Positions 17,577 through 25,259 of a stretch of 50,865 bases of DNA are shown here, piece by piece (position 1 is the stretch's first letter; each line of letters opens with the position of its first letter). The DNA is from Nitrososphaerota archaeon. GTDB taxonomy: Archaea > Thermoproteota > Nitrososphaeria > Nitrososphaerales > Nitrosopumilaceae. A program made the position numbers and the translations under genes. Location: assembly GCA_016872015.1 (NCBI GenBank), contig VHBK01000006.1, positions 1-50,865 of the forward strand, given 5' to 3'. The notes below the pieces were generated by a model. The model did not search any database and was not told the origin of the DNA. It saw nothing but the letters and a program-made list of their open reading frames with translations.

Positions 17577-18023
17577 CTACCTGTATGATTTCTGCTTTCT
17601 TCTTCTTGCGCCAGGTCCACCAAACTTCTTTGGTTCTTTTCTTCTGGCATCTCCACTTAGGAGGTGTTTATCAAAATCGTTTAATCTTTTTCTGAGGTCG
17701 GTTCTTGTCTGCTTTGGGAATGGATGTTCTTTTGGCTCTTTTTTGGATTTTGTCCAGCCAGTGAGTGCTCGTGATATTGCAGTTGCTACTGCATATGCTT
17801 GACCCATAAATCCACCACCTTTTACTCGAACTGAAATGTCTACTTTGGTTCTCAAGTCTCCTGCAATTTCCAGTGGTGATAAAATTACTTCTCTTGCTGA
17901 TTCTTGGTTTATCATCTCTGCTGGAGTGTTGTTGATTCTAACTCGACCAGAGCCCTTTGTAATATAGACATGGGCTCGCGATGTCTTTCTTGTTGCAAAA
18001 TAGATTTCAGTTTTTGGAGTCAA
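17577..18023 (-). CDS. rpsI: 30S ribosomal protein uS9
   Basis: 148 residues with IYFATRKTSRAHVYITKGSGRV at the start, VRVKGGGFMGQAYAVATAI in the middle and the basic C-terminal tail KKFGGPGARRRKQKSYR that reaches the ribosomal P site. Start is TTG 18023, overlapping the rplM stop as TTGA. The order rpl18e-rplM-rpsI after rpoD is the conserved archaeal cluster. Confidence 0.96.
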   Translation of the reverse strand: MTPKTEIYFATRKTSRAHVYITKGSGRVRINNTPAEMINQESAREVILSPLEIAGDLRTKVDISVRVKGGGFMGQAYAVATAISRALTGWTKSKKEPKEHPFPKQTRTDLRKRLNDFDKHLLSGDARRKEPKKFGGPGARRRKQKSYR

Positions 18024-18463
18024 TTATTCCATCCTACTTCTTGTGCCAAATCTGACATGCTAGTATAGTTTGCGATCGGTCTTGTTATTTTTGCAGAGTC
18101 AAAACTTGTTTTCTTGGATGTACCCATTCCACTTGGAACTCCTACGTAGGTTCTCAGTCTTCGCAGTGCGGCAGTTCCTGATGGCTTTTTTCTTGGAAGC
18201 ATTCCGCGAATCATTCTTGCAATGATTGTGTCTGGTCTGCGTGGGTGGTATGGTCCGTGCTCTGGATGCAAAATACTAGAGATTCCTAGAAAGTTTTTGT
18301 AATTCTGAATAATGTTTCGTCTGTTTCCGCTAATCAAGATTTTTTCGCAGTTTATTATGGTTACATGGTTGCCTTGCAGGAGAAGTTTTGCTACATTTGA
18401 GCTGAGTCTTCCCGCAAGCAGGTTTGTTCCATCAACTATGACTGATTGTGCTTGGTCAGCCAA
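18020..18463 (-). CDS. rplM: 50S ribosomal protein uL13
   Basis: 147 residues; VIVDGTNLLAGRLSSNVAKLLLQG at the N-terminus and the RMIRGMLPRKKPSGTAALRRLR signature of archaeal/eukaryotic L13 in the second half. Start is TTG 18463 (MADQAQSVIVDG), overlapping the end of rpl18e by 8 nt; its stop overlaps the rpsI start. Part of a coupled ribosomal protein operon. Confidence 0.96.
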   Translation of the reverse strand: MADQAQSVIVDGTNLLAGRLSSNVAKLLLQGNHVTIINCEKILISGNRRNIIQNYKNFLGISSILHPEHGPYHPRRPDTIIARMIRGMLPRKKPSGTAALRRLRTYVGVPSGMGTSKKTSFDSAKITRPIANYTSMSDLAQEVGWNN

Positions 18464-18803
18464 TTATTTTCACTCCTTTACCTGTTGGAAATTTGGAAAT
18501 TAGGTCAGAATATGATATAATTTTGCCTCCGGCTGCCTTGATTTTGTTGGCAGCTGCAGTCGATATTGCAAATGAACACAATGTTACCTTGTGGGAAATG
18601 TTACCAGTTCCCAAAACCTTGCCTGGAACTACTATGGTGTCATTATCAGAAGTGACTCGGCTTATCTTTGTGACATTGACTAGTCTTTTTGCTATCTTTG
18701 GTTTGAGTGCCATTTCTGCAAGATCTGCCCAAATTGGAGCCTTGTTCTTTGCAGATGCTGTCTTGAGCTCTTTTACCATTCCTTGGACTAGCTGATTAGT
18801 CAT
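18456..18803 (-). CDS. rpl18e: 50S ribosomal protein eL18 (L18e)
   Basis: 115 residues from ATG 18803 (MTNQLVQGMVKELK), a plausible N-terminus for L18e, which begins close to its first helix. Conserved parts are WADLAEMALKPK, VVPGKVLGTGNISHKVTLC and AAGGKIISYSDLI. An alternative TTG at 18827 adds eight residues, but a TATA-like sequence (ATTATATTT on the minus strand, 18826-18834) sits just there, 23-31 nt before the ATG, which favours the shorter form. Between rpoD and rplM. Confidence 0.93.
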   Translation of the reverse strand: MTNQLVQGMVKELKTASAKNKAPIWADLAEMALKPKIAKRLVNVTKISRVTSDNDTIVVPGKVLGTGNISHKVTLCSFAISTAAANKIKAAGGKIISYSDLISKFPTGKGVKIIG

Positions 18804-18841
18804 AGATATTGCGCTTTTGGAACCCAAATATAATGTTATGA

Positions 18842-19480
18842 TTAGGCTTTTAGCTCTGCGATGACTTGCTTGAAGTCTTCTAGTCTTTGAGCAAGCTCAT
18901 CAACCCCTGCAGTCACAATTTGCTCTGGGGTAAGTGCACCGGTGCTCTCTACTGTAAGGATGAATTCGTCTGGCTTGTCAGTATGTGTTAAAACAGAGAC
19001 ATTGGCGGAATTCCATTTTGCGTGGGTTGTTCCACGTCCTAGCCTTGCATATGCTTCTAACTTTACCTTTTGACCTGGAGCAACCTGGACAATTGGGACT
19101 TTGTCAGAAACTGGTTTTACTGTTTGGTCTTCGGAGCTTAGTTCAGATGATGTGATTGTTCTTGTGGTATCTGTATCGCCAGAATCGATTACTAGCATTA
19201 CCCTGCAATTTGAGCAGCCTGCCTGGCTTTTGCAAGAACACAGGTGCGGCTCTGAGAATCTTTTGAGATCTGTCTTTATTGGTATGAGGCCCAATCTGTG
19301 GGCGATTCCCTCATCTGACATTACAGAGGAATTGTCAATTACGTCTACAGTGTCAATTGCAAAGACTGGAACGCCGTTTAGGCAGATTCGTCTTAGCGCG
19401 TTTGCGTATTGCAGTGCTACGCCCTTTAGCTTGACTGAAATACGGTTTTTGTCTTGTGATATTATCTCCAAAGAAGGCAA
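18842..19480 (-). CDS. rpoD: DNA-directed RNA polymerase subunit D
   Basis: Homologue of eukaryotic Rpb3 and bacterial alpha; nucleates assembly of the polymerase with subunits L, N and P. From TTG 19480 the product has 212 residues (MPSLEIISQDKNRISVKLKG). The dimerisation motif YANALRRICLNGVP is at about 27-40, and SDEGIAHRLGLIPIKTDL follows. Four Cys in CSCKSQAGCSNC (about 80-91) resemble the Rpb3 zinc loop, and no separate ferredoxin-like Fe-S domain is present. The frame is open to ATG 19507, but a TATA-like GATTTTTATG (minus strand, 19505-19514) lies just before and supports TTG 19480. Confidence 0.93.
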   Translation of the reverse strand: MPSLEIISQDKNRISVKLKGVALQYANALRRICLNGVPVFAIDTVDVIDNSSVMSDEGIAHRLGLIPIKTDLKRFSEPHLCSCKSQAGCSNCRVMLVIDSGDTDTTRTITSSELSSEDQTVKPVSDKVPIVQVAPGQKVKLEAYARLGRGTTHAKWNSANVSVLTHTDKPDEFILTVESTGALTPEQIVTAGVDELAQRLEDFKQVIAELKA

Positions 19481-19504
19481 TTTGAAAAAATTTTTCCAAG
19501 TCCA

Positions 19505-19514
19505 CATAAAAATC
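19505..19514 (-). promoter_or_regulatory. TATA box of the rpoD operon
   Basis: On the minus strand this reads GATTTTTATG, 25-34 nt before the TTG at 19480. It lies in the short divergent interval shared with the SBDS-exosome operon and helps choose the rpoD start. Confidence 0.5.
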
Positions 19515-19574
19515 TAGCGTGAGTTTTGAGCCAAATTTGACAGAGATAAATACCAATATTTCATTACCAAACCC

Positions 19575-20261
19575 ATGACTGATGTAACAGTAATTCGACA
19601 CTCTGTGGCAGGAGAAAAGTTCGAAATTCTAGTAAAGCCTGATCCTGCCCTGGAATACAAGCTTGGCAAAAGAAAGGACGCCTCCACGGTTTTGGTCTCT
19701 GATGAGGTCTATACAGACTCTAACAAGGGAACTAGGGCGTCAACTGAGAAGCTGCTCAAGGCATTCAAGACGCAAGACACCAATACTATCATAGAAATTA
19801 TTCTCAAAAAAGGCGATCTCAATCTCACCACTGAACAGAGGCGCAAAATGGTTGCAGAAAAAAGAAAGCAGATAATCGAGTTTATTGCAAAAACCTATGT
19901 TGATCCAAGATCACACCTACCGCATCCGCCACTTAGGATAGAGCAAGCACTAGAGCAGGCAAGAATCTCAATTGATCCTTTCAAAAATACTGAAGAACAA
20001 TGCAAGGATGTGGTGGAATCTCTTCGAAGCATAATACCATTAAAATCAGAAAACATGTTGCTTGAAATTTCGGTTCCAGCTCAATATGCTGGCCAGTCCT
20101 ATGCAGTTCTCAAATCAACTGGCACACTAAAAAAAGAAGAATGGCAAAACAACGGATCACTTAAAGCAATACTAGAAATACCTGCGGGGGCAAGGGCAAA
20201 CGTGATCGACAGACTAGGTTCCATTACTAAAGGCTCTGCAACAGTGGAGATGGTCAAGTAA
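19575..20261 (+). CDS. sbds: SBDS ribosome maturation protein (Sdo1)
   Basis: Archaeal homologue of the Shwachman-Diamond protein, which acts in late maturation of the large ribosomal subunit (release of aIF6). 228 residues with the N-terminal FYSH domain (VTVIRHSVAGEKFEILVKPDPALEYK; VLVSDEVYTDSNKGTRAS), a helical middle domain (QRRKMVAEKRKQIIEFIAKTYVDPR) and a C-terminal ferredoxin-like domain. It is the first gene of the exosome operon, its usual place in archaea, and its TAA overlaps the rrp4 ATG by one base. Confidence 0.96.
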   Translation: MTDVTVIRHSVAGEKFEILVKPDPALEYKLGKRKDASTVLVSDEVYTDSNKGTRASTEKLLKAFKTQDTNTIIEIILKKGDLNLTTEQRRKMVAEKRKQIIEFIAKTYVDPRSHLPHPPLRIEQALEQARISIDPFKNTEEQCKDVVESLRSIIPLKSENMLLEISVPAQYAGQSYAVLKSTGTLKKEEWQNNGSLKAILEIPAGARANVIDRLGSITKGSATVEMVK

Positions 20262-20941
20262 TGGATGATATCAAGCGAAAATACGTCATACCTGGCGATG
20301 TCATAACAACCGGTCCGTACAGAGCAGAGGAAAACGTCCATCTGCATGGTGACAAAATAATTGCAACAACTGTAGGAATTTCTGAAATTTTTGACAGCGG
20401 AGTTCGCGTAATTCCTTTGGCTGGAATGTACATTCCGCGAATTGATGACTTTATCATTGGTATCGTAAAATCACACACATCTCTTTCTTGGGAGCTTAAC
20501 ATCAACTCATGTTATGCGGGAATTTTACCTGCACAAGATGTCTTTGGCCGAGACTTTAACCCAAAGGTTGACGATCTTACTTCACGACTAAAGACAGGTG
20601 ATCTCATTGCAGCACGCGTTGCAAACTCTGATAGATCACGCGATCCACTAATTACAATAGCAGACAGGGACTTGGGCAAAATTGAAGAAGGCGAGCTAAT
20701 CAAAATCTCTCCAAGCAAAGTTCCGCGATTAATTGGCAAGCGTGGCTCTATGATTCAAACAATAGAGAGTGCAACAAAAGCAATAATCACAATTGGGCAA
20801 AATGGATTTGTCGTAGTGTCATCTGAGGAGCCAGAGGGATTATTAAAGGCCATGGAAGCAATCAAAATGGTCGAAGAACAAGCACACGTTCCAAATCTGA
20901 CTGAAAGAATACAACAAATGTTAGGATCAAATAGTGAATAA
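20261..20941 (+). CDS. rrp4: Exosome RNA-binding subunit Rrp4
   Basis: Cap subunit of the archaeal RNA exosome that binds RNA above the Rrp41/Rrp42 ring. 226 residues: N-terminal domain (KYVIPGDVITTGPYRAEENVH), S1 domain (about 65-145; GIVKSHTSLSWELNINS, RLKTGDLIAARVAN) and KH domain (about 150-215; PSKVPRLIGKRGSMIQTIE, with the GKRG loop). Directly followed by rrp41, 2 nt downstream. No sign of damage. Confidence 0.96.
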   Translation: MDDIKRKYVIPGDVITTGPYRAEENVHLHGDKIIATTVGISEIFDSGVRVIPLAGMYIPRIDDFIIGIVKSHTSLSWELNINSCYAGILPAQDVFGRDFNPKVDDLTSRLKTGDLIAARVANSDRSRDPLITIADRDLGKIEEGELIKISPSKVPRLIGKRGSMIQTIESATKAIITIGQNGFVVVSSEEPEGLLKAMEAIKMVEEQAHVPNLTERIQQMLGSNSE

Positions 20942-20943
20942 TC

Positions 20944-21675
20944 ATGGGTGTAAAAAAAACAGACATAGTACTACTAGACGATAAGGGAATTCGCTGCGAC
21001 GGCAGAAAAATCAACGAGCCTCGCAGAATTATGATTAAAGCTGGCGTTCTCAAAAACGCAAACGGCTCTGCATATATCGAGTTTGGCGAAAACAAAATTC
21101 TGGCAGGAGTGTTTGGCCCAAGAGATGTCCATCCAAAACATCTGGCAAACACCGACCGTGGAATTTTGCGATGCAGATACCACATGCAGCCATTCTCAGT
21201 AGGGGAGAGAAAAAATCCAGCACCATCTAGAAGAGAAATTGAGATTTCCAAAGTAATCAAAGAGGCACTAGAGCCGGCAGTAATGTTGGAAAATTTCCCA
21301 AGAACAGTAGTTGATGTGTTCATAGAAATTCTACAAGCAGACGGAGGTTCTAGATGTGCGGCACTAGATGCTGCAGCCGTTGCATTAGCAGACGCCGGAA
21401 TTCCAATGAGAGACATGGTTTCTGCGTGTGCCGCAGGCAAAGTAGCTGACACCATAGTGCTTGACATCAACAATGAAGAAGACCAGGAAGGCCAGGCAGA
21501 CATGCCTGTCGCATACATGCCAAACTTAGGCAAAGTCACACTAATCCAACTTGATGGAGTATTGTCTCCGCAGGAATATGAAAAATGTGTCAACACTGCA
21601 CTGGAAGGATGTAAAATTGTTTATGAGGTTCAGAAAAAGGCATTACAGGAAAAATTCTTTGGTGACTCACAATGA
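20944..21675 (+). CDS. rrp41: Exosome catalytic subunit Rrp41
   Basis: RNase PH-fold phosphorolytic 3'-5' exoribonuclease of the archaeal exosome; also able to add A-rich tails in this complex. 243 residues: GIRCDGRKINEPRRI at the start, the phosphate/RNA-binding Arg region APSRREIEISKVIKEALEP, QADGGSRCAALDAAAVALADAG and the catalytic Asp region ADMPVAYMPNLGKV. Start ATG 20944; its 3' end overlaps rrp42 by 4 nt (ATGA). Confidence 0.96.
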   Translation: MGVKKTDIVLLDDKGIRCDGRKINEPRRIMIKAGVLKNANGSAYIEFGENKILAGVFGPRDVHPKHLANTDRGILRCRYHMQPFSVGERKNPAPSRREIEISKVIKEALEPAVMLENFPRTVVDVFIEILQADGGSRCAALDAAAVALADAGIPMRDMVSACAAGKVADTIVLDINNEEDQEGQADMPVAYMPNLGKVTLIQLDGVLSPQEYEKCVNTALEGCKIVYEVQKKALQEKFFGDSQ

Positions 21676-22484
21676 CTACAACAACAATACTAGATGATCT
21701 GAAAAAGAAAAAAATTCACGCCCTTCTAAAAGAAGGACAGCGAGTTGACGGCCGCGCACTAGACGAGCCAAGACAACTAATCATTGATACTGGTGTCATT
21801 CCAAAGGCAGAAGGCTCTGCACGTGTTCGACTAGGAGATACTGAAGTAGTGTGTGGAGTCAAGGTTCAGCCAGACAAGCCGTTTCCAGATTTAGGCGATA
21901 GGGGAATTTTTATCTGCACTGCAGAAATCTTGCCACTAGCAGATCCTGCAGCAGAGCCAGGCCCACCAGGCGAAGAAGTAATAGAATTAGCACGTGTTGT
22001 TGATAGAGGAATTAGAGAAAGTGGAATGGTTGACCTTAAGCAACTAGTCCTAGAAAAGGACAAATCCGTAGTCGGAATATTCATTGACAACTCTGTTACT
22101 GACTATGATGGAAATCTCTTTGATGCATGCTCTTATGCATCAGTTGCAAGCGTTCTTTCATGCAAGATTCCAAAATACAACTATGCGGATGGGGTTGTGA
22201 CCAAAGTAGAAGGTGAATTTACAGCACCACCAATTACAACAGTCCCAGTCTCTGTCACAATGGGCAAAATTGGCAATAATATCATAGTTGATCCCAATGC
22301 AGACGAATGGGCGTGCATGGACGCAAGAATAACAATTACAACAAACGAAGCTGGTAACATTTGTGCAATCCAAAAGGGCGGCAACAATGGATTCACACCA
22401 GAAGAACTAGTACAATGTGGCAAAATCTCAATTGCAACCGGAGCAAAAATAAGGGACATGCTAAAAAAGGCAGGTAGAAGTTAA
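21672..22484 (+). CDS. rrp42: Exosome subunit Rrp42
   Basis: Non-catalytic RNase PH-fold partner of Rrp41 in the hexameric ring. 270 residues: LLKEGQRVDGRALDEPRQL near the N-terminus, VRLGDTEVVCGVKVQPDKPFPD, the acidic GPPGEEVIELARVVDRGIRES segment and a C-terminal helix. The larger size and the lack of the Rrp41-type catalytic Asp motif identify it as Rrp42. Its stop is followed at once by the ATG of rpl37ae (22485). Confidence 0.95.
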   Translation: MTTTTILDDLKKKKIHALLKEGQRVDGRALDEPRQLIIDTGVIPKAEGSARVRLGDTEVVCGVKVQPDKPFPDLGDRGIFICTAEILPLADPAAEPGPPGEEVIELARVVDRGIRESGMVDLKQLVLEKDKSVVGIFIDNSVTDYDGNLFDACSYASVASVLSCKIPKYNYADGVVTKVEGEFTAPPITTVPVSVTMGKIGNNIIVDPNADEWACMDARITITTNEAGNICAIQKGGNNGFTPEELVQCGKISIATGAKIRDMLKKAGRS

Positions 22485-22697
22485 ATGCTCAAAAAAGGCG
22501 CATCGCTAAGGGGTCTGAGACAAAAATATGGAATCAAGCACAGAAAAAAGTTCTCTGCGGTACATTCCGTACTAAAGCAAAAAAGAAAATGCCCACAATG
22601 CGGCTCACTCCGATTTGGCCGAGAGGCAGTAGGGATTTGGTCATGCAAAAAATGCGGATACAAAGTTACTGGAACCGCATATGACGTCGAAGTTTAG
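22485..22697 (+). CDS. rpl37ae: 50S ribosomal protein eL43 (L37Ae)
   Basis: 70 residues with a zinc ribbon: CPQCGSLRFGREAVGIWSCKKCG provides CxxC (about 37/40) and CxxC (about 55/58), after a basic head GLRQKYGIKHRKKF. It is slightly shorter at the N-terminus than some archaeal homologues but complete. It overlaps the next gene, pcc1, by 17 nt. Confidence 0.95.
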   Translation: MLKKGASLRGLRQKYGIKHRKKFSAVHSVLKQKRKCPQCGSLRFGREAVGIWSCKKCGYKVTGTAYDVEV

Positions 22698-22929
22698 CGC
22701 TGTATTATACATCAAAGACAAGGGAAAAACACAAGCAATCTTTGATTCTATATCTGCCGACAATCGGTTTTATCCTGAAAATCCAACACAAACAAAAATT
22801 TCTATCAAAAAAGACACGATCCACATCGAAATCACTGCGGATGAGCTTGCGCATATGCGGGCAAACCTCAACTCTACACTGCGATTGATACAGGCAAGCT
22901 CGGACTCTCTTGAATCGCTAAAGATATAA
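22681..22929 (+). CDS. pcc1: KEOPS complex subunit Pcc1
   Basis: Dimerisation subunit of KEOPS, which makes the t6A modification of tRNA with Kae1 and Bud32. 82 residues; ends in ADELAHMRANLNSTLRLIQASSDSL, which matches the conserved C-terminal helix of the Pcc1 family (LRa.lNs.lr.l). ATG 22681 lies inside rpl37ae; the 17-nt overlap and the conserved order rpl37ae-pcc1-prefoldin support it as a real gene. Confidence 0.88.
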   Translation: MTSKFSAVLYIKDKGKTQAIFDSISADNRFYPENPTQTKISIKKDTIHIEITADELAHMRANLNSTLRLIQASSDSLESLKI

Positions 22930-22951
22930 GAAATTCAAAGTGAACATAGGC

Positions 22952-23323
22952 ATGTCACAAGGCCAACAAATTCCTCCATGGCTACAAGAACAATTAATGA
23001 AACTACAGCAATCTCAGCAAAACCTTCAATCGATAATGGCGCAAAAGCAACAGCTGGACATGGAGCAAGTAGAGTCCGATCGTGCTCTAGAGGAGCTAAA
23101 AAAGTCATCAGATACTGATCCTGTCTACAAGCATGCTGGAACAATTCTCATAAAATCTACAAAATCTGTCTTGATTGCAGAACTTGAAGAGAAAAAAGAG
23201 CTTGCAAATACACGAATAACAGTACTGGCAAAACAGGAAACACGAATAAAGGAAAGCATCAAAGAACAAGAAACAAAAATCAACGAAATGATTCACGGCG
23301 CACAAAAACCACCATCTCAATAA
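22952..23323 (+). CDS. pfdB: Prefoldin beta subunit
   Basis: Subunit of the archaeal prefoldin hexamer, which hands unfolded proteins to the thermosome. From ATG 22952 the product has 123 residues: two long coiled-coil helices (about 12-45 and 78-115) around a beta hairpin with DTDPVYKHAGTILIKSTKS, the family signature. A GTG at 22940 would add four residues (MNIG); I prefer the ATG. It follows pcc1 after a short gap. Confidence 0.93.
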   Translation: MSQGQQIPPWLQEQLMKLQQSQQNLQSIMAQKQQLDMEQVESDRALEELKKSSDTDPVYKHAGTILIKSTKSVLIAELEEKKELANTRITVLAKQETRIKESIKEQETKINEMIHGAQKPPSQ

Positions 23324-23348
23324 ATAACAGATAATCAAACACTACACC

Positions 23349-24032
23349 ATGAAGATAGAAAATCTTCGAATTGTGGTAGATGAGCGTGAAAAAAAAAGCG
23401 GCATACCTGATTTACTTAGAGCAGTCGGAATTAACCTGGAGATAAAGACACTTCCCATAGGGGACTATATTGTTGCACCAGAAACAATTGTAGAGCGCAA
23501 GTCCGTGTCTGATTTGATATCGTCAATATTTGATGGAAGGCTTTTTGATCAGTGCAATCGACTAAAGGAGCATTTTGCAAACCCCGTCATACTAATGGAG
23601 GGAAACGTAGAGGAAATAGAGCAAATCGTGGAGAACCCACTTGTGTTTTATGGGGCAATGTCTGCAGTTGCAATTGACTTTAAGATTCCAATCATTCCGA
23701 CCCCAAGTGCCACACACACGGCCAAGATGCTAGTATCAATGTGCTCACGAAAGGAATCCCTGCGCGGACCTTTCTTGAAGAAAATCAAAAAATCTGACGA
23801 TCTATCAAGACAACAACTCTCTGTTTTGTGCAGTCTGCCTGGAATTGGGGAAAAGCTCGCCACTAGGATGCTTGCCAAATTTGGCTCGCCTTCCAAGACG
23901 CTAAATGCATCACTTGCAGATCTTGCCAAAATAGAAGGATTAGGTGAGGCACGCGCCAAAAAAATAAAGCAAATGCTAGATCAGCAAAGCAAGCTACACA
24001 AAGAATCAAATCAGAAAACACTGGACCTCTAA
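23349..24032 (+). CDS. xpf: XPF/ERCC4-family structure-specific endonuclease
   Basis: Cuts branched DNA near single/double-strand junctions during repair and replication restart. 227 residues: nuclease domain with VVDEREKKSG (Asp-11), GDYIV (Asp-39) and ERKSVSD (residues 49-55), then tandem helix-hairpin-helix motifs (about 165-215; LCSLPGIGEKLATRML, LAKIEGLGEARAKKI). There is no helicase domain, so this is the short crenarchaeal/thaumarchaeal form. The C-terminal end NQKTLDL resembles a truncated PCNA-interacting (PIP) box, fitting the known PCNA dependence of short archaeal XPF. Confidence 0.93.
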   Translation: MKIENLRIVVDEREKKSGIPDLLRAVGINLEIKTLPIGDYIVAPETIVERKSVSDLISSIFDGRLFDQCNRLKEHFANPVILMEGNVEEIEQIVENPLVFYGAMSAVAIDFKIPIIPTPSATHTAKMLVSMCSRKESLRGPFLKKIKKSDDLSRQQLSVLCSLPGIGEKLATRMLAKFGSPSKTLNASLADLAKIEGLGEARAKKIKQMLDQQSKLHKESNQKTLDL

Positions 24033-24035
24033 AAC

Positions 24036-24794
24036 ATGTTTGTATCGCATCAGTGGTTGGCAGAAAATATCAATGATCCAAATTTGGTCATAATAGATAC
24101 CAGACCAAAGATTATGTACTCGCATGGACACATTCCAAATTCCATATCTCTGATAGTGGATCAGCTAATACAGCTCAGTCCTGCTGGGGCACACCTAGCA
24201 CCAGACCCACAAAAAGTATCACAACTACTAGGTAATATTGGAATAGACAATGACAAAACTGTAATTGTAACTGGCGAGCTGATGGATCCATCTGTGTTCA
24301 GAATAGCATGGACTATGCAATATCTGGGCCAAAAAAACACCAAAATTTTAGATGCAAGCATTGGGACATGGCAGAGCCTGGGCCTAGAAATAACAAGAAC
24401 ATCAAAGAAATACACCCCAGTGCAGTTTGTACCGCAAATTCAGGATGATATCAGAATAGAATCCGATGAGCTGCAAGGATTACTTGGCAAGGCAACCATA
24501 TTGGATGCAAGGACTCCGCAAGAATTCTTTGGAGGGCACATTCCCGGTTCAATTTTGTTTCCTTTTACTGATGGGATTGGCCAAGATGGATTATTGCTTG
24601 ACTCTAAAGAATCACTAGAAAATTTATTCTCGCAAAGAGAAATTCCAAAGGACAATCAAGTTATCTGTTATTGCATGCATGGGCATCGCGCATCCAGTCT
24701 TTTCTACCAGGCAAAACTAGCCGGATTTGAAAATGTTCGTCTCTATGATGGCTCGTTTGTAGATTGGTATTTCAAAAAACTACCGCTTGAGTAG
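24036..24794 (+). CDS. Two-domain rhodanese-type sulfurtransferase
   Basis: 252 residues in two rhodanese domains. The N-terminal one (about 1-125; VIIDTRPKIMYSHGHIPNSI) has no Cys in its active loop and is probably structural. The C-terminal one (about 135-250; ILDARTPQEFFGGHIPGSI) carries the catalytic loop CYCMHGHRAS. It would transfer sulfane sulfur from thiosulfate or a persulfide donor. ATG 24036 is 3 nt after the xpf stop. A second rhodanese of another subtype is encoded at 26158. Confidence 0.88.
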   Translation: MFVSHQWLAENINDPNLVIIDTRPKIMYSHGHIPNSISLIVDQLIQLSPAGAHLAPDPQKVSQLLGNIGIDNDKTVIVTGELMDPSVFRIAWTMQYLGQKNTKILDASIGTWQSLGLEITRTSKKYTPVQFVPQIQDDIRIESDELQGLLGKATILDARTPQEFFGGHIPGSILFPFTDGIGQDGLLLDSKESLENLFSQREIPKDNQVICYCMHGHRASSLFYQAKLAGFENVRLYDGSFVDWYFKKLPLE

Positions 24795-25259
24795 CTTTCT
24801 GTTTAGCTTGTTGCCGCAATTTGGGCAAAACTCTAGTCCTGAGAACTCTTTTTTGCAACCTGCGCAATAATGGAGCCATTTTCCTACATCACGTATTCCC
24901 TTTGTCATTATTGGTTGCACCTGGAGTCTGATGTTTTTTGCAAGATTTGATATTGCAAAATCATCTGTGATCAAAGTTGCTTTTAGCTCGTGTGCCAAAG
25001 CAACTGCAGAAATGTCTGCCCCTGATAATTTTTGTATGTCGCCTGTCTTTTTTGCTTCATTGGACACAAATTCTATACTGGTTGAATCTGGGTCTTGAAT
25101 CTGCAGTCTGTTTGTATCCAGCAGAGTTTCTAGCGCACCGTGACTTTTTTTGATGTGCTTTATTTCATCAAAGACAAGTGTTGTAGTTAGGCCCAACTCG
25201 GGCGATGCAAAGGGGACTCCGGCATAAAATGCACTAGCATCGTACACCCTAGACGCCAA
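24780..25259 (-). CDS. nob1: Nob1 rRNA-maturation PIN endonuclease
   Basis: Cleaves the 3' end of pre-16S rRNA in archaea. 159 residues: a PIN domain with acidic residues in VYDASAFY (Asp-7), SGADISAVALA and TLITDDFAISN, followed by a zinc ribbon HYCAGCKKEFSGLEFCPNCGNKL (two CxxC). It starts at TTG 25259 inside the NAD kinase gene end (11-nt overlap) and is convergent with the rhodanese gene, overlapping it by 15 nt. Confidence 0.9.
   Translation of the reverse strand: MASRVYDASAFYAGVPFASPELGLTTTLVFDEIKHIKKSHGALETLLDTNRLQIQDPDSTSIEFVSNEAKKTGDIQKLSGADISAVALAHELKATLITDDFAISNLAKNIRLQVQPIMTKGIRDVGKWLHYCAGCKKEFSGLEFCPNCGNKLNRKLLKR

Noticed and set aside
20862-21596. Minus-strand frame of 244 codons across rrp4-rrp41
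   Set aside because: Shadow of two conserved exosome genes; Ser/Leu-rich product without motifs.
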